The translations under genes and the position numbers were made by a program. A stretch of DNA of 64,000 nucleotides from Solirubrobacter deserti (GTDB lineage Bacteria > Actinomycetota > Thermoleophilia > Solirubrobacterales > Solirubrobacteraceae), in the NCBI RefSeq assembly GCF_003344625.1, contig NZ_QPKJ02000008.1, positions 1 through 64,000 of the forward strand, read 5' to 3'. Numbering within the stretch: position 1 is the first letter of the stretch; each line of letters starts with the position of its first letter. Below the pieces are notes generated by a model. That model did not search any database. It was not told the DNA's origin and saw only the letters and a program-made list of their open reading frames with translations. Below, piece by piece: positions 41,335 to 50,494 of the stretch.

Positions 41335-41640
41335 GCCGCCGCGCCTCGCACTCGACCGGCCCACTCCTCTCGGGCCTGCTCGGCAGCCTGGTCGGCGATC
41401 CTATTGAAAGCGGCCTCAGCATCGGCTCTCCGACGTCGTCGCGGTGAAACTCGAGATCGGCGCCGGCAGCGACGGTGAGCACGCGGGTCTGCACACGCGT
41501 GTCAGTCCATTCGTCGCGCGGGAGCCCGGCGCCCGCCGGCGCGGTACCGACCTCCTCCATCGGCATCCCCATGCGCAGGACCCACGGATCCACCCGTAGG
41601 GATCTTGCTGGCTGTGGCCACGTGGGCCCGTGATGTTGCT
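41331..41640 (-). pseudogene. Broken small gene coupled to the decayed integrase
   Basis: A frame reading 'MGMPMEEVGTAPAGAGLPRD' and 'VLTVAAGADLEFHRDDV' shifts into 'ADAEAAFNRIADQAAEQARE' before a TGA at 41331-41333. That stop overlaps the ATG of the decayed integrase by 4 bp. It was probably the accessory gene of the second element. The exact start is unknown. Confidence 0.4.
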
Positions 41641-42115
41641 TTCAGACGTCATCGGTGCTCTTGCGGCGCAGGTCGCTCAACTCGCGGCGGGCGCGTTCGA
41701 CGGCCTCACCGACCGACCGACTAGGCGTCCTTGGTCTCCGCCGGCGGACGGCGGCCGCCCGGGCGATTTCGTTGCTTGCTGGGCGGAGTCGTCTGCAATG
41801 CCGCGGAGGCTTCCACGGCAAGGCCCGAACTACTGCATCGGGGCCCGCCGGCTGGCCGTATTGCGCATGTGCTCATGCGACTCGGCGAACTGATCCGACG
41901 TTGAGGCGTAAGGACGGGGCGGGGCGTCGCTCGGGTCCAGACGATTCGTCCCTCAGGCTCTTGGACGGCACCGAGCGTATCTTGGGCGAACTAGGTCCCT
42001 GTCAGGCGCTTACCCGCGCGAAAGCTGGGACGCCTAAGCTCGTGGGACGCTCTGGGACCGCCCCTTCGCCCGCTGCGTCTCGCGTCAATCTGAAGGAGCT
42101 CAGATAGGAGCACCG
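41641..42115. other. 475 bp junction region without a recognised gene
   Basis: A leftward frame near 41640-41720 gives a helical, charged C-terminal piece ('GEAVERARRELSDLRRKSTD') that could be the tail of a lost gene. Otherwise I see no gene. The outer boundary of the older integrated element may lie here, but no second copy of the tRNA-Asp fragment is visible. Confidence 0.35.
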
Positions 42116-42364
42116 ATGCTTGACCGACACGAACCGCGCTTGTGCGACGGATGTCGTGCCCCCATGGCCCGACAGTCGGACGACTGCTGGCGCTGCCATG
42201 CCGCCAGCCCACGAGCAGCCGCGGGGACGCAGCGCCGGTCCCTGCAAGAAAGCACGATGCACGTCCTCAGCACGCGAGCTCGCAGACGCGCCGACGGTGT
42301 CCGCCGCGATCGGCGGCCCGCAACGCGGGAGTCCGGGGTGCGGACGCCGAGAACCAGCGCCTGA
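42116..42364 (+). CDS. Zinc-ribbon microprotein, first of a coupled pair
   Basis: 82 residues; ATG 42116 follows AGGAG at 42106-42110. Near the N-terminus 'LCDGCRAPMARQSDDCWRC' has two Cys-x2-Cys knuckles 10 residues apart, a compact zinc ribbon. The remainder is basic and Ser/Thr-rich, without known domain. The TGA (42362-42364) shares its last base with the ATG of the next gene, so both are translated together. Function unknown. Confidence 0.6.
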   Translation: MLDRHEPRLCDGCRAPMARQSDDCWRCHAASPRAAAGTQRRSLQESTMHVLSTRARRRADGVRRDRRPATRESGVRTPRTSA

Positions 42365-42639
42365 TGCCGCACTCGAAGTGCCTGCACTGCCGGTCCCGTG
42401 TCTGGCACGACAACGTCGCAAGCGGCCGCGCGGCCGATCTGTGTCCCGGTTGCGGCGACGAGCTCGAGGCGGTCACCGACCTCTCCGAGCTCGTCGGCCT
42501 CCGGGCGCTCCGAGTGCGCCCCCACCTGACGCATCGACAAACCGCGGACCAGTTCGACCGAATCTCGCGGCAGATCCGCGAGACTGTCGCTGCACAGGAC
42601 GCGGAGCGCCAGCGACGGATCGACTTCGACGGCCCTTGA
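42364..42639 (+). CDS. Zinc-ribbon microprotein, second of a coupled pair
   Basis: 91 residues. It begins 'MPHSKCLHCRSRVWHDN' and continues to 'LCPGCGDELEAVTDL', giving a Cys-x2-Cys pair 19 or so residues before a second one, a typical zinc ribbon. 'ELVGLRALRVRP' and a helical C-terminus ('FDRISRQIRETVAAQDAER') follow. It starts on the last base of the upstream zinc-ribbon gene. It may bind nucleic acid or a protein partner; no named family is certain. Confidence 0.65.
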   Translation: MPHSKCLHCRSRVWHDNVASGRAADLCPGCGDELEAVTDLSELVGLRALRVRPHLTHRQTADQFDRISRQIRETVAAQDAERQRRIDFDGP

Positions 42640-42747
42640 CGCGGAGGCTGGACAGGCGTCCGCGACCGCTCGGTGCGGCGCCGACCGCAGTGCGCGCAGC
42701 CGCCCGAGTGACGTGGCGGTGGGTCGTTGCGACGGTGCCGCCGTGCC

Positions 42748-43164
42748 CTAACGAGGGCCGTCGGTGGAGACAGACGACGCGCCGGGGCCCTTGGGCGTTG
42801 AGGGTGCGAGCCAGAACAGCGCGACCCAGCGGTGAGGTCCGGCATCGTAGTTGAGAAGAAATGCCAGGACGGTCCGTCCGGAGAGGCGCTGAATGATGTC
42901 GACGTAGGTGTGGTCGGCGTTGCGTTTGAGGTTCTCGTCGGTACGGCGCAGCTCTGCGGTTCGCCCGAAGTCAGCCAACGGGTCGCCCGGGTCCCCGTAG
43001 GTTCCGGCCATGGTGCACGCCAGCAGATCCTCGCCGAGCATGACGGTCTCGGCGGTAGCCGGAAGGTATCCGTGCTCGCGCACATGTAGGCTCAGGATGG
43101 CGTCAGAGGCGGCGTCCAGCAACTGCTCGCCGGAGAGCGGGGTGCGAGAGTCAGGCAAGGGCAA
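42748..43164 (-). CDS. DUF2294-like protein
   Basis: 138 residues. The layout resembles DUF2294: 'DAILSLHVREHGYLPATAET', 'VMLGEDLLACTMAGTYG', 'FGRTAELRRTDENLKRN', then 'IIQRLSGRTVLAFLLNYD'. DUF2294 proteins occur near signalling genes, but no function is established. Its start overlaps the end of the STAS gene by 14 bp on the same strand, so the two are co-expressed. Confidence 0.6.
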   Translation of the reverse strand: MPLPDSRTPLSGEQLLDAASDAILSLHVREHGYLPATAETVMLGEDLLACTMAGTYGDPGDPLADFGRTAELRRTDENLKRNADHTYVDIIQRLSGRTVLAFLLNYDAGPHRWVALFWLAPSTPKGPGASSVSTDGPR

Positions 43165-43939
43165 GAGGGCCTGCGCAGGTCAGGCATCGCTCGTCGTGGC
43201 CGAGTACTTGCGCGGCGGCCGGCGCCTGCCAAAGGAGTTCGCACGAGCCTTGACAGACGAGCGCCCCTGTGGCGAATTCCGGGCCGCCATCGACGGCGGC
43301 CAGATGGCGCTGATTGATCGCCAGTCTGGAGCTTGTGTGCCACCAGCCGTTGACGGCGCCGTGCTGATCGAGATAGATCTCAACTCTGGCGCCCGGGGGC
43401 ATCAGCGTCCCGTCAAACGCATCAGGCGCCCATGCTCGTCGGATCGTGCCGTCCGCACCGTGCGTCCACAGTGCACGAGCATCTGTGTCCATCACCCGAG
43501 CGGTGACGATCCGGGCATTGACGGGGTTCCTGAGCGGATCAACCCCATCGATCGGCTCGCGGGCGACGTTCGGTGTGCTGCCGAGAGCACCTGGCAGCAC
43601 GTCGAGGAGTGCGCGGGTCTCGGCCAAGGCGAACGAGCGTTCAACCTCCGCTGACGCGTCCATCACCACCAGCCGCGACCCCCTCTTGTGCGCCCGGCGC
43701 GTCGCGTCGACCAGCAGGCGCCGCCCAGTGCTGTCGACGAACGACACTTCGCGCAGGTTGATCGCTACGAGTCGCGCGTGCTGGAGCGCCGCGTCCAGGA
43801 CCAGCCGCAGCTGCGGCGCGGTGACCGAGTCCAACCTCCCGGCAGCACGAACGGTCGCGGCGTCCATCCCGGTCGGCGACCAATCGCAGACGAAGCCTGT
43901 CGGTCCCCCGGGCCCATCGGACGCACTGTGAGAAGACAT
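43151..43939 (-). CDS. STAS-domain protein with C-terminal zinc-finger-like module
   Basis: 262 residues from ATG 43939 ('MSSHSASDGPGGP'); 19 more codons are open upstream. Residues ~20-110 form a STAS domain, as in anti-sigma factor antagonists: 'VRAAGRLDSVTAPQLRLVLD', 'LVAINLREVSFVDSTGRRLL' where the Ser of 'VDSTG' is the usual phosphorylation site, and 'RGSRLVVMDAS'. The C-terminal part is a beta-rich domain ending in 'CQGSC' and 'CLTCAG', four Cys that could bind zinc. No kinase or anti-sigma gene is adjacent. The fusion to a zinc module is unusual. Confidence 0.72.
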   Translation of the reverse strand: MSSHSASDGPGGPTGFVCDWSPTGMDAATVRAAGRLDSVTAPQLRLVLDAALQHARLVAINLREVSFVDSTGRRLLVDATRRAHKRGSRLVVMDASAEVERSFALAETRALLDVLPGALGSTPNVAREPIDGVDPLRNPVNARIVTARVMDTDARALWTHGADGTIRRAWAPDAFDGTLMPPGARVEIYLDQHGAVNGWWHTSSRLAINQRHLAAVDGGPEFATGALVCQGSCELLWQAPAAAQVLGHDERCLTCAGPLALA

Positions 43940-44317
43940 TCGAGACTCCAGGTTGCATCGCAAGAAACCGAAGTCCGGTTGGGGTGCCCCGTCCAAAGAC
44001 CGAACCGCACCACCTAGCCCTCACGAGCACTGTACCGCCGCGTCGAAACACTCCTTTCCGGCTGGCTGACGCCAGCACGGTTGGTGTCGACCATTGCGTT
44101 CCAGCCTGCCTGCAAACGCGCCACGACCCTAGCCGGTCGTCAGGTCAAACCTGAACCGATGACCAGGAAAGCCGACGATTGGACGAACGGCCGATCACGC
44201 CCTCCGAAACGCACACCTAGCCTGCCTGGCGATGGACCTCGCGAGCTCGGGGGACCGCTCTTGGAGGAGAGCCGGCTCGCGCGGACACACACGCGTAGGA
44301 ACTCTCGGAGGACTTTG
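43940..44317. other. Divergent promoter region of STAS and glycan genes
   Basis: A gap of 378 bp between divergent genes. It should hold two promoters, but I can assign none. CGGAGGAC just before 44318 is the ribosome binding site of the glycosyltransferase gene. Confidence 0.4.
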
Positions 44318-45139
44318 ATGTCGGAGAGCATGATGCTCCCCAAGACGCCGCGCTTTCGCGCGAGCGGTAGAGCAGCACAGACGGGGCGGGCCGGGCGGGT
44401 GGCGTGCAGCCGGAGCCCGCGGGAGCAGGTGGATCTCGAAGTCGTCGTGCCCGTCTACAACGAAGAGGCGCGGATCGCCGAGACGCTGGAAGCGCTCGTC
44501 GCCTACCTCGAGCGGCAGCCGCTGCACTCGTGCGTCGTGGTCGTCGACAACGGCTGCGCCGATCGCACGCTCGATCGCATCGACGAGATCGCGACCACGC
44601 GCGTGCCGATCCGGGTCATCGCGTGCGCGAACAAGGGCAAGGGCGCGGCCATCCGCCGCGCCATGGTCAGCACGCGGGCGCGCTGGATCGGCTTCTGCGA
44701 CGCCGACCTGGCCACGCCGATCGAGACGATCGGCCCGGTCGTCGAGCTGCTGGCCGCCGGCCACCCGATCGTCATCGCCTCGCGCCGCGTCGCGGGCGCG
44801 TCCTACGTCACCGCGCAGCCCGTGGTCCGCCGCTTAGGCGGCATGGTCTTCCGGAGCCTCGCCGGGCTGGTCGTGGACGGGATCGCCGACACGCAGTGCG
44901 GGTTCAAGTTCTTCGACGCCGACGCGGCGAAGGCGCTGTTCGCGCGCTCGGAGGCCAGCGGCTTCGCGTTCGACGTCGAGATCCTCGCGCTGGCGCGTCG
45001 CGACGGCCTGACCATCACCGAGGTCCCCGTCGCCTGGACGGATATCGACGGCTCCTCGCTGAACCCGTTCGTCGACGGCCCGCGGGCGGTCCGCGAGCTG
45101 ATGAACGTCCGCTCCCGCCTGGCCACCCTTCCGGCATGA
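44318..45139 (+). CDS. Family 2 glycosyltransferase (dolichyl/polyprenyl-phosphate sugar synthase type)
   Basis: 273 residues from ATG 44318, after GGAGGA with 5-bp spacing. The GT-A fold signature is clear: 'VDLEVVVPVYNEEARIAETL', 'VVVVDNGCADRTLDRIDEIA', 'KGKGAAIRRAM', the metal-binding 'FCDADLATP', and 'DTQCGFKFFDADAA'. The pattern matches DPG-synthase-like GT2 enzymes, which load a sugar on a polyprenyl phosphate at the membrane. That carrier would suit the GT39-like transferase at 49.0 kb. The stop overlaps the next ATG by 4 bp. First gene of the glycan operon. Confidence 0.85.
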   Translation: MSESMMLPKTPRFRASGRAAQTGRAGRVACSRSPREQVDLEVVVPVYNEEARIAETLEALVAYLERQPLHSCVVVVDNGCADRTLDRIDEIATTRVPIRVIACANKGKGAAIRRAMVSTRARWIGFCDADLATPIETIGPVVELLAAGHPIVIASRRVAGASYVTAQPVVRRLGGMVFRSLAGLVVDGIADTQCGFKFFDADAAKALFARSEASGFAFDVEILALARRDGLTITEVPVAWTDIDGSSLNPFVDGPRAVRELMNVRSRLATLPA

Positions 45140-46545
45140 CGGCGCTCGACAGGTTCGACGGCGCACGTGTCGTCGTCTGCAACTGGCGTGACCTCAAGCA
45201 CCCGAGCAAGGGCGGCGCGGAGGTGTTCTGCCATCAGGTGGCCGAGCACTTCGCGCGCGCCGGCGCGCAGGTCGACCTGCTGACCGCGGGCTCGGAAGGC
45301 AACGCCGCGCAGGAGACGATGAACGGCGTCCGGATCCACCGGCTCGGCAACGCGCTGACGGTGTACCCGCGCGCGCTGCTGTGGATCCTGCGCCGCCGCC
45401 AGTCGATCGACGCGGTCATCGATTGCCAGAACGGCATTCCCTTCTTCACGCCGCTGGCGGCCGCCAAGCGGACCCCGATCGTGTGCGTGATCCACCACGT
45501 GCATCAGCAGCAGTTCGGCCTCTACCTCCCGCGGCCCGCGGCCTGGCTCGCACGGCAGCTGGAGGGCCGCTTCACGCGCCGCGTGTACGGTCGCCGCGCG
45601 TTCGCGGTCGTGTCGCCGTCCACGCGCACCGACGCGCGCCGCGTGCTGCAGCTGCGCGGCTCGATCCACGTCACGCCGAGCGGGATCGAGCGCCCCGACC
45701 GCCCGGCGCAGCAGCGCGCGGCCGCGCCGCGGCTCGTGTCCGTCGGCCGCCTCGTCCCGCACAAGCGCGTCGAGATCCTGCTCGAGGCGCTGCCCGAGGT
45801 CCGCGCCGCGCTGCCCGGGGTGCGCCTCGACGTCGTCGGCGACGGCCCGGCTCGCCCGGCACTCGAGCAGCGCGCGTCCGAGCTCGGCGTCGATGACATC
45901 GTCACCTTCCACGGCTTCGTCTCCGAGCAGGAGCGGCGCCGTCTGGTCGCGGACGCGTGGGCGACCGCGATCACCTCGACGTCGGAGGGCTGGGGCCTGA
46001 CCGTGATCGAGGCCGCGGCGCTCGGCGTGCCCGCCGTGGGCCTCGACGTGCCCGGCGTGCGCGACTCGATCCGCCACGACGAGACGGGCTGGTTGGTCCG
46101 CGACCCCAGCGCGCTGGCGCCGGCCCTCGTGCAGGCGCTCGAGCGCATGGGCGACCCCGAGCGGCGCGCGCGGATCTCCGAGCGCGCCGAGCGCTGGGCG
46201 GCCGGCTTCTCGTGGCTGACGACGTCCGACCTGCTCGCCCGCTGCCTGCTGGCCGAGCGCGATCGCCTCGGCCGTGCCGGCGCCGACCGGCGCGGGGGCT
46301 CCGACGTCGGCATCCGGATCGAGATCCCGCGCCATCGCGTGGACCTCGAGCAGGTCGCGCGGGTCGCCCGCCGGACGGACCGCTGGACGGCGGACGCGCG
46401 CGCCGTCACGGTGCTGCTGCCGGGTGCGGACGAGACGACCGCGACGGCCGTCCTGCACCGGCTCGGCCTCCCGCCGGAGGATGTGATGATGCAGGTCGCG
46501 CGTCCGCTCGACTTCATGCTGGGCAACGACCTCGTCGTCGTCTGA
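45136..46545 (+). CDS. Family 4 glycosyltransferase
   Basis: 469 residues. The N-terminal Rossmann domain starts 'RVVVCNWRDLKHPSKGGAEV' (Gly-Gly-Ala-Glu acceptor loop). The C-terminal domain has 'RLVSVGRLVPHKRVEILLEA', 'LDVVGDGPARPALEQ', and the nucleotide-sugar site 'TSTSEGWGLTVIEAAALGVP' with its Glu-x7-Glu motif. These are GT4 (GT-B) features. The extra ~90 C-terminal residues ('HRVDLEQVARVARRTDRW' onward) resemble no catalytic domain. Coupled to the GT2 gene by ATGA. Confidence 0.88.
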   Translation: MTALDRFDGARVVVCNWRDLKHPSKGGAEVFCHQVAEHFARAGAQVDLLTAGSEGNAAQETMNGVRIHRLGNALTVYPRALLWILRRRQSIDAVIDCQNGIPFFTPLAAAKRTPIVCVIHHVHQQQFGLYLPRPAAWLARQLEGRFTRRVYGRRAFAVVSPSTRTDARRVLQLRGSIHVTPSGIERPDRPAQQRAAAPRLVSVGRLVPHKRVEILLEALPEVRAALPGVRLDVVGDGPARPALEQRASELGVDDIVTFHGFVSEQERRRLVADAWATAITSTSEGWGLTVIEAAALGVPAVGLDVPGVRDSIRHDETGWLVRDPSALAPALVQALERMGDPERRARISERAERWAAGFSWLTTSDLLARCLLAERDRLGRAGADRRGGSDVGIRIEIPRHRVDLEQVARVARRTDRWTADARAVTVLLPGADETTATAVLHRLGLPPEDVMMQVARPLDFMLGNDLVVV

Positions 46546-46549
46546 CGCT

Positions 46550-47923
46550 GTGGCCGCTGCTGCTGTGAGCCCGGTCCGCGCGCGCGGCGCCGAGGCGTGG
46601 GTGACACTGGGGACCGTCGGCGCCGCCGGGCTGAACTACGCGTTCACGCTGGTCCTGACGGTGCTGCTCACCGGCGCCGACTTCGCCGCGTTCGCCGCGG
46701 GCCAGGCGCTGCTGCTGATCGCGGGCACCGTCGCCGCGGCGGGCGTGCCATGGGTCCTCGCGCAGGCCATCGCCCGCGACGGCCGCGCGCCGCAGCAGCG
46801 GTCGTTCCTGCTGCGCTTCTCGTTCGCCGCCAACGCCGCCCAGGGCGTCGTCGCCACGGCGCTCGTGTGCGCGCTCGCGCTGCCGTTCGCCGACGCCGCG
46901 ACGCTCGTGGCGCTGGGCGTGGCGACGCTCTCGGTCTTCCTCTCGACGGTGACGGTCGGCTGGGCGCAGGGGCTCGAGCGCTTCGGGCTGCTCGCGGCGA
47001 TCGTGCTCGGCGAGGTGGCGGGCAAGATCGCCTTCGGCGCCGCTTTCGTGCAGCTGGGCGCGGGCCCGGCGGGCGCCTTCGCGGGTGCGAGCGCGGGCGC
47101 GTTGATCGTCCTCGCCGCCGCGGCCTACGTGATGCGCCATGACCTGCGGGCCGCCCCGCAGGCGCGTCCGGTCCACGGCCTGCTGCGCGGCACGCTCGGC
47201 ATGACGTCGGTGCAGGCGCTGATCACCGGCATGGGCGTCCTGGACGTCGTGCTCGCGGCGATGCTGCTGACCGGCGACGCCGACCTCGCCGCCTACACGC
47301 TCGCCGCGACCGTCGGGCGTGCCCCGCTGTTCCTCGGCGTCGCGCTGTCCGTCGCGATCTTCCCGCGCCTGAGCCGCGACGCGCACGACGGGCGCGTGGT
47401 CAGCCAGAGCCTGCGCCGGCTGCTGATCGTCGGCGCGCCGGCGGCGCTGATCGCGATCACCGCGCCCGCCGCGCTGCTCGAGCTGGCCGTCCCGTCCGGC
47501 TACGAACGCGCGATCGAGCTGCTCCCGTACACGCTGTGCGGCGGCTTCGCGTTCGCCGTCGCCACGCTGCTGGCCGGCGCGCTGAAGGCCGTCGGCGCGT
47601 TCGCGCGAAGCCTCCAGCTCGGCCTCGCCGGGGCGCTGGTCACCGTCGCCGGCGTCACGGCCGGCGCGCTGGCCGCCGAGACGCAGGGTCTCGCGATCGG
47701 CGCGGTCGCCGGCGCCGTCACCACCGCGGCCCTGTTCACCTGGGAGAGCGTGCGCCGCTGGCCCGGCGCCGGCTGGAACCTGCTGCCCGACCTTCTGCCC
47801 TCGATCGCGATGTGCGGTGTGCTGGTCCTCACTCGCGGACATACCTTCCTGTGGGGCGCCGCCGCGGCCGTCGTCGCGGCCTACGCGCTCCAGCGCCTGC
47901 TTGCGGAGTACCGACGTCCATGA
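46550..47923 (+). CDS. Polysaccharide flippase (MOP/Wzx-like)
   Basis: 457 residues from GTG 46550; GTG 46565 is an alternative. The sequence is hydrophobic throughout, with about 12-14 predicted helices, among them 'LNYAFTLVLTVLLTGADFAA' near the start and 'GRAPLFLGVALSVAIFPRLS' in the middle; the latter resembles the conserved region of MOP-superfamily exporters. It probably flips lipid-linked glycan units across the membrane. Its stop overlaps the next ATG (ATGA). Confidence 0.8.
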   Translation: MAAAAVSPVRARGAEAWVTLGTVGAAGLNYAFTLVLTVLLTGADFAAFAAGQALLLIAGTVAAAGVPWVLAQAIARDGRAPQQRSFLLRFSFAANAAQGVVATALVCALALPFADAATLVALGVATLSVFLSTVTVGWAQGLERFGLLAAIVLGEVAGKIAFGAAFVQLGAGPAGAFAGASAGALIVLAAAAYVMRHDLRAAPQARPVHGLLRGTLGMTSVQALITGMGVLDVVLAAMLLTGDADLAAYTLAATVGRAPLFLGVALSVAIFPRLSRDAHDGRVVSQSLRRLLIVGAPAALIAITAPAALLELAVPSGYERAIELLPYTLCGGFAFAVATLLAGALKAVGAFARSLQLGLAGALVTVAGVTAGALAAETQGLAIGAVAGAVTTAALFTWESVRRWPGAGWNLLPDLLPSIAMCGVLVLTRGHTFLWGAAAAVVAAYALQRLLAEYRRP

Positions 47924-49038
47924 GAATCCTTCACCTCGCCCTCGAGGACCATCGCCGGCCTGGAAGCGGCGGCGGATCGCTGCGCAACCGGGAGATCAAT
48001 CGCCGGCTGGCCGCCAACGGCCACGACGTCCACGTCGTGACGGCCGCCCACCAGGCGCTCAGCGCCCGGGAGGAGGACGGCGTCACGTACTCGCAGATCG
48101 GCGTGCCGCGCGGATACGCGGTCAGCCTCCTGAGCTACCAGGCGAGCCTCCCGCTGTGGACGCGGCGCGCGATCCGCCGCCTGCGTCCCGACCTCGTCGT
48201 CGAGGAGTTCGCTCCGCCCTGGTCGAGCATGGGCGTCGGGCACTGGACGCGGCGCCCGACCGTCGGGCTCGTGCAGGGCTACTTCGCGCGCGAGAAGGCC
48301 GTCCAGTACCACCTGCCGCCGCGGCTGCTCACCGCCATCGAGCGCTGGGGCACGCGCAGCCATGAGAACTTGATCGCGGTCTCGCCCGAGATCGCCGCCA
48401 AGCTGCGCGCGGCCGCGCCCGAAGCCGACGTCCACACGATCGGCAACGGCGTGGACGGCGAGGAAGTGGCCGCCGCGCTGGAGCCCGGTGTGACCCGCGA
48501 GCCGGGGCTGATCGCGTTCGTGGGCCGCCTCGAGATCGACCAGAAGGGCCTGGACCTGATGCTCGACGCGTTCGAGCGGCTGCCCGCCGGGAGCCCGGCG
48601 CGGCTCGTGGTCGCCGGCGACGGCAAGAACGCCGACCGCTTCGCGGCGATGGTGCGCCAGCGGGGGCTCTCCGAGCGCATCTCGATGCTGGGACGGATCG
48701 ACGGCGCCGAGAAGTGGCAGCTGTACGCGCGCGCCCAGGTGGCGCTCGTCCCGTCACGCTACGAGACGTTCGGGATCACCGCCCTGGAGGCGATGGCGTG
48801 TGGAACGCCGGTGCTCGCGTTCGACATCGACGGGCTGCGGACGACGGTCGGACAGGGCGCCGCGGTGCTCGTGCCGGCGTTCGACGTCGAAGCCTACGCC
48901 GCCGAGCTGCAGGCGCTGCTCGCTGACCCGAGCCGCTGCGAACAGCTGGGTCGCCAGGGCCGCACGATCGCGTCGGCCAGCGCGTGGGCGGAGCTGGCGG
49001 TGCAGCAGGAGCAGGTGTATGCGCGAGCGATCGGCTAG
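47920..49038 (+). CDS. Family 4 glycosyltransferase
   Basis: 372 residues. It starts 'MRILHLALEDHRRPGSGGGS' (glycine-rich acceptor loop). The donor domain carries 'LIAFVGRLEIDQKGLDLMLD', 'LVVAGDGKNADRF' and 'ALVPSRYETFGITALEAMAC' with Glu-x7-Glu. These are standard GT4 motifs. Gene overlap with the flippase (4 bp) and the following transferase (20 bp) shows one operon for a surface glycan. Confidence 0.88.
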   Translation: MRILHLALEDHRRPGSGGGSLRNREINRRLAANGHDVHVVTAAHQALSAREEDGVTYSQIGVPRGYAVSLLSYQASLPLWTRRAIRRLRPDLVVEEFAPPWSSMGVGHWTRRPTVGLVQGYFAREKAVQYHLPPRLLTAIERWGTRSHENLIAVSPEIAAKLRAAAPEADVHTIGNGVDGEEVAAALEPGVTREPGLIAFVGRLEIDQKGLDLMLDAFERLPAGSPARLVVAGDGKNADRFAAMVRQRGLSERISMLGRIDGAEKWQLYARAQVALVPSRYETFGITALEAMACGTPVLAFDIDGLRTTVGQGAAVLVPAFDVEAYAAELQALLADPSRCEQLGRQGRTIASASAWAELAVQQEQVYARAIG

Positions 49039-50494
49039 CGCGTGGACCTGGCTGCCGGCGCTGCTGTTCGTCGCCGGCCTGGCGCTGGCGCTGCGGCTGA
49101 TCGGCCTGCGCACCGCCACTGAGCTGCACATCGACGAGGTGACCTACAGCCGCATCGCGGAGTCGGTCGCCTCCGGGAACGGGGTCGAGCTCCACGGAGC
49201 GGCGTTCAACCTGCACCCACCGGGCTTCTTCTACCTGCTGGGCGGCGTCATCGACCTCTTCGGCGTGCGCCCGGACAGCGTCGGCCGGATCACCGAGCTG
49301 CGCGTGGTCCCGGCCGTCATCGGCACCTGCACGTGCGCGATGTTGTTCACGCTCGTCTGGCGGACGGCCGGGCTCATCCCCGGCATCGTCGCGGGCGTGC
49401 TGTACGCGCTCGACCCGTTCGTGATCCGCTTCGACACGCGCCTGTTCCTGGAGGCGCAGACGCTGTTCTTCGTCGTCGCCGGCGCGGCCGCGCTGACCGT
49501 GCGCGGGATCGGTGACCGCTATCGCGCGCCCCTCGCGGGTGTCGCGTTCGGGCTCGCGATGCTGTCCAAGGACACGGCGATGTACCTGACCGTGCTGCCG
49601 ATGCTGCTGATCGCGCTGTTCGTGCCCTCCCTGCGCCGGCTCGTGCTGACCGCGGCCCTACTGGCGTGCGCCACCTACATCGCCTACCTCGCCGTGGTGC
49701 TGGCCACGGGCGGGCTGCCGGCGCTGCTCGACGAGAAGGCGTCAGGCTTCCTGCGGTTGATCGGCGCGCGCCAGGAGACCGGCTTCAACCAGGAGGGCGG
49801 TGGCGTCACGCTCGTGGAGACGCTGCGGCGCAACCTGCCGTACTACGGCGCGTCCTACGCGCTGTGCGGGATCGGCACGCTCGCCGCGCTGGCGCGGGTG
49901 CGGGAGATCCGGCGGGGGCCGGCGCACCCCGGCGTGACCGTGCTCGTCGCGATCCAGCTGTGCGCCTCCGCGTACCTGGTCTACGGCGTCTTCATCGGCA
50001 CGCTCGAGGAGCAGATGTTCTACTTCATGGCGGTCCCGTCGCTCGCGTGCGTCGCGCTCCTGGTGCCGGCGATCGCCGCGCGGCCCGTCGTCGTCCGGGC
50101 CGCCGTCGTCGCGCTCGGCGGCCTCTGGATCGTGGCCTCGGCCGGCTCGTGGGGGACCCTGCGCAGCGGCAGCGACGACACCTACCTCGCGTACGAGCAG
50201 TGGACGGCACGCCACCTGCCCAGGCACGCGCGCGTGGCGGTGACCGAGGAGATCGCGCAGTTCGTCCAGCGTGGCGCGGACGTCGGCGAGTGGGCGACGC
50301 CGCAGCAGATCCAGGAGCAGAACGCCCGCTACGCGCTGATCTCGACGCGGCTGATCGAGGACGGCTTCGGGCTCGCGGACGAGCACCTCCAGCAGTGGCT
50401 CGACCGCAACGGCCAGGTGATCTTCTCGGCCCGCGGCCGGACGCTCGGCGAGCTACGCCTCTACGAGCTCGACCCGGCGATGGTCGCGCGGTAG
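49019..50494 (+). CDS. GT39/ArnT-like membrane glycosyltransferase
   Basis: 491 residues from ATG 49019, within the end of the previous gene. About ten transmembrane helices are apparent. The first extracellular loop 'LHIDEVTYSRIAESVASG' holds the Asp-Glu motif of PMT/ArnT enzymes, and 'LHPPGFFYLLGGVIDLFG' follows as in this family. These enzymes transfer a sugar from a polyprenyl-phosphate carrier to an acceptor outside the membrane. The carrier sugar could be made by the GT2 enzyme at 44.3 kb. Its 3' end overlaps the convergent glycosidase-like gene by 34 bp. Confidence 0.82.
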   Translation: MRERSASAWTWLPALLFVAGLALALRLIGLRTATELHIDEVTYSRIAESVASGNGVELHGAAFNLHPPGFFYLLGGVIDLFGVRPDSVGRITELRVVPAVIGTCTCAMLFTLVWRTAGLIPGIVAGVLYALDPFVIRFDTRLFLEAQTLFFVVAGAAALTVRGIGDRYRAPLAGVAFGLAMLSKDTAMYLTVLPMLLIALFVPSLRRLVLTAALLACATYIAYLAVVLATGGLPALLDEKASGFLRLIGARQETGFNQEGGGVTLVETLRRNLPYYGASYALCGIGTLAALARVREIRRGPAHPGVTVLVAIQLCASAYLVYGVFIGTLEEQMFYFMAVPSLACVALLVPAIAARPVVVRAAVVALGGLWIVASAGSWGTLRSGSDDTYLAYEQWTARHLPRHARVAVTEEIAQFVQRGADVGEWATPQQIQEQNARYALISTRLIEDGFGLADEHLQQWLDRNGQVIFSARGRTLGELRLYELDPAMVAR

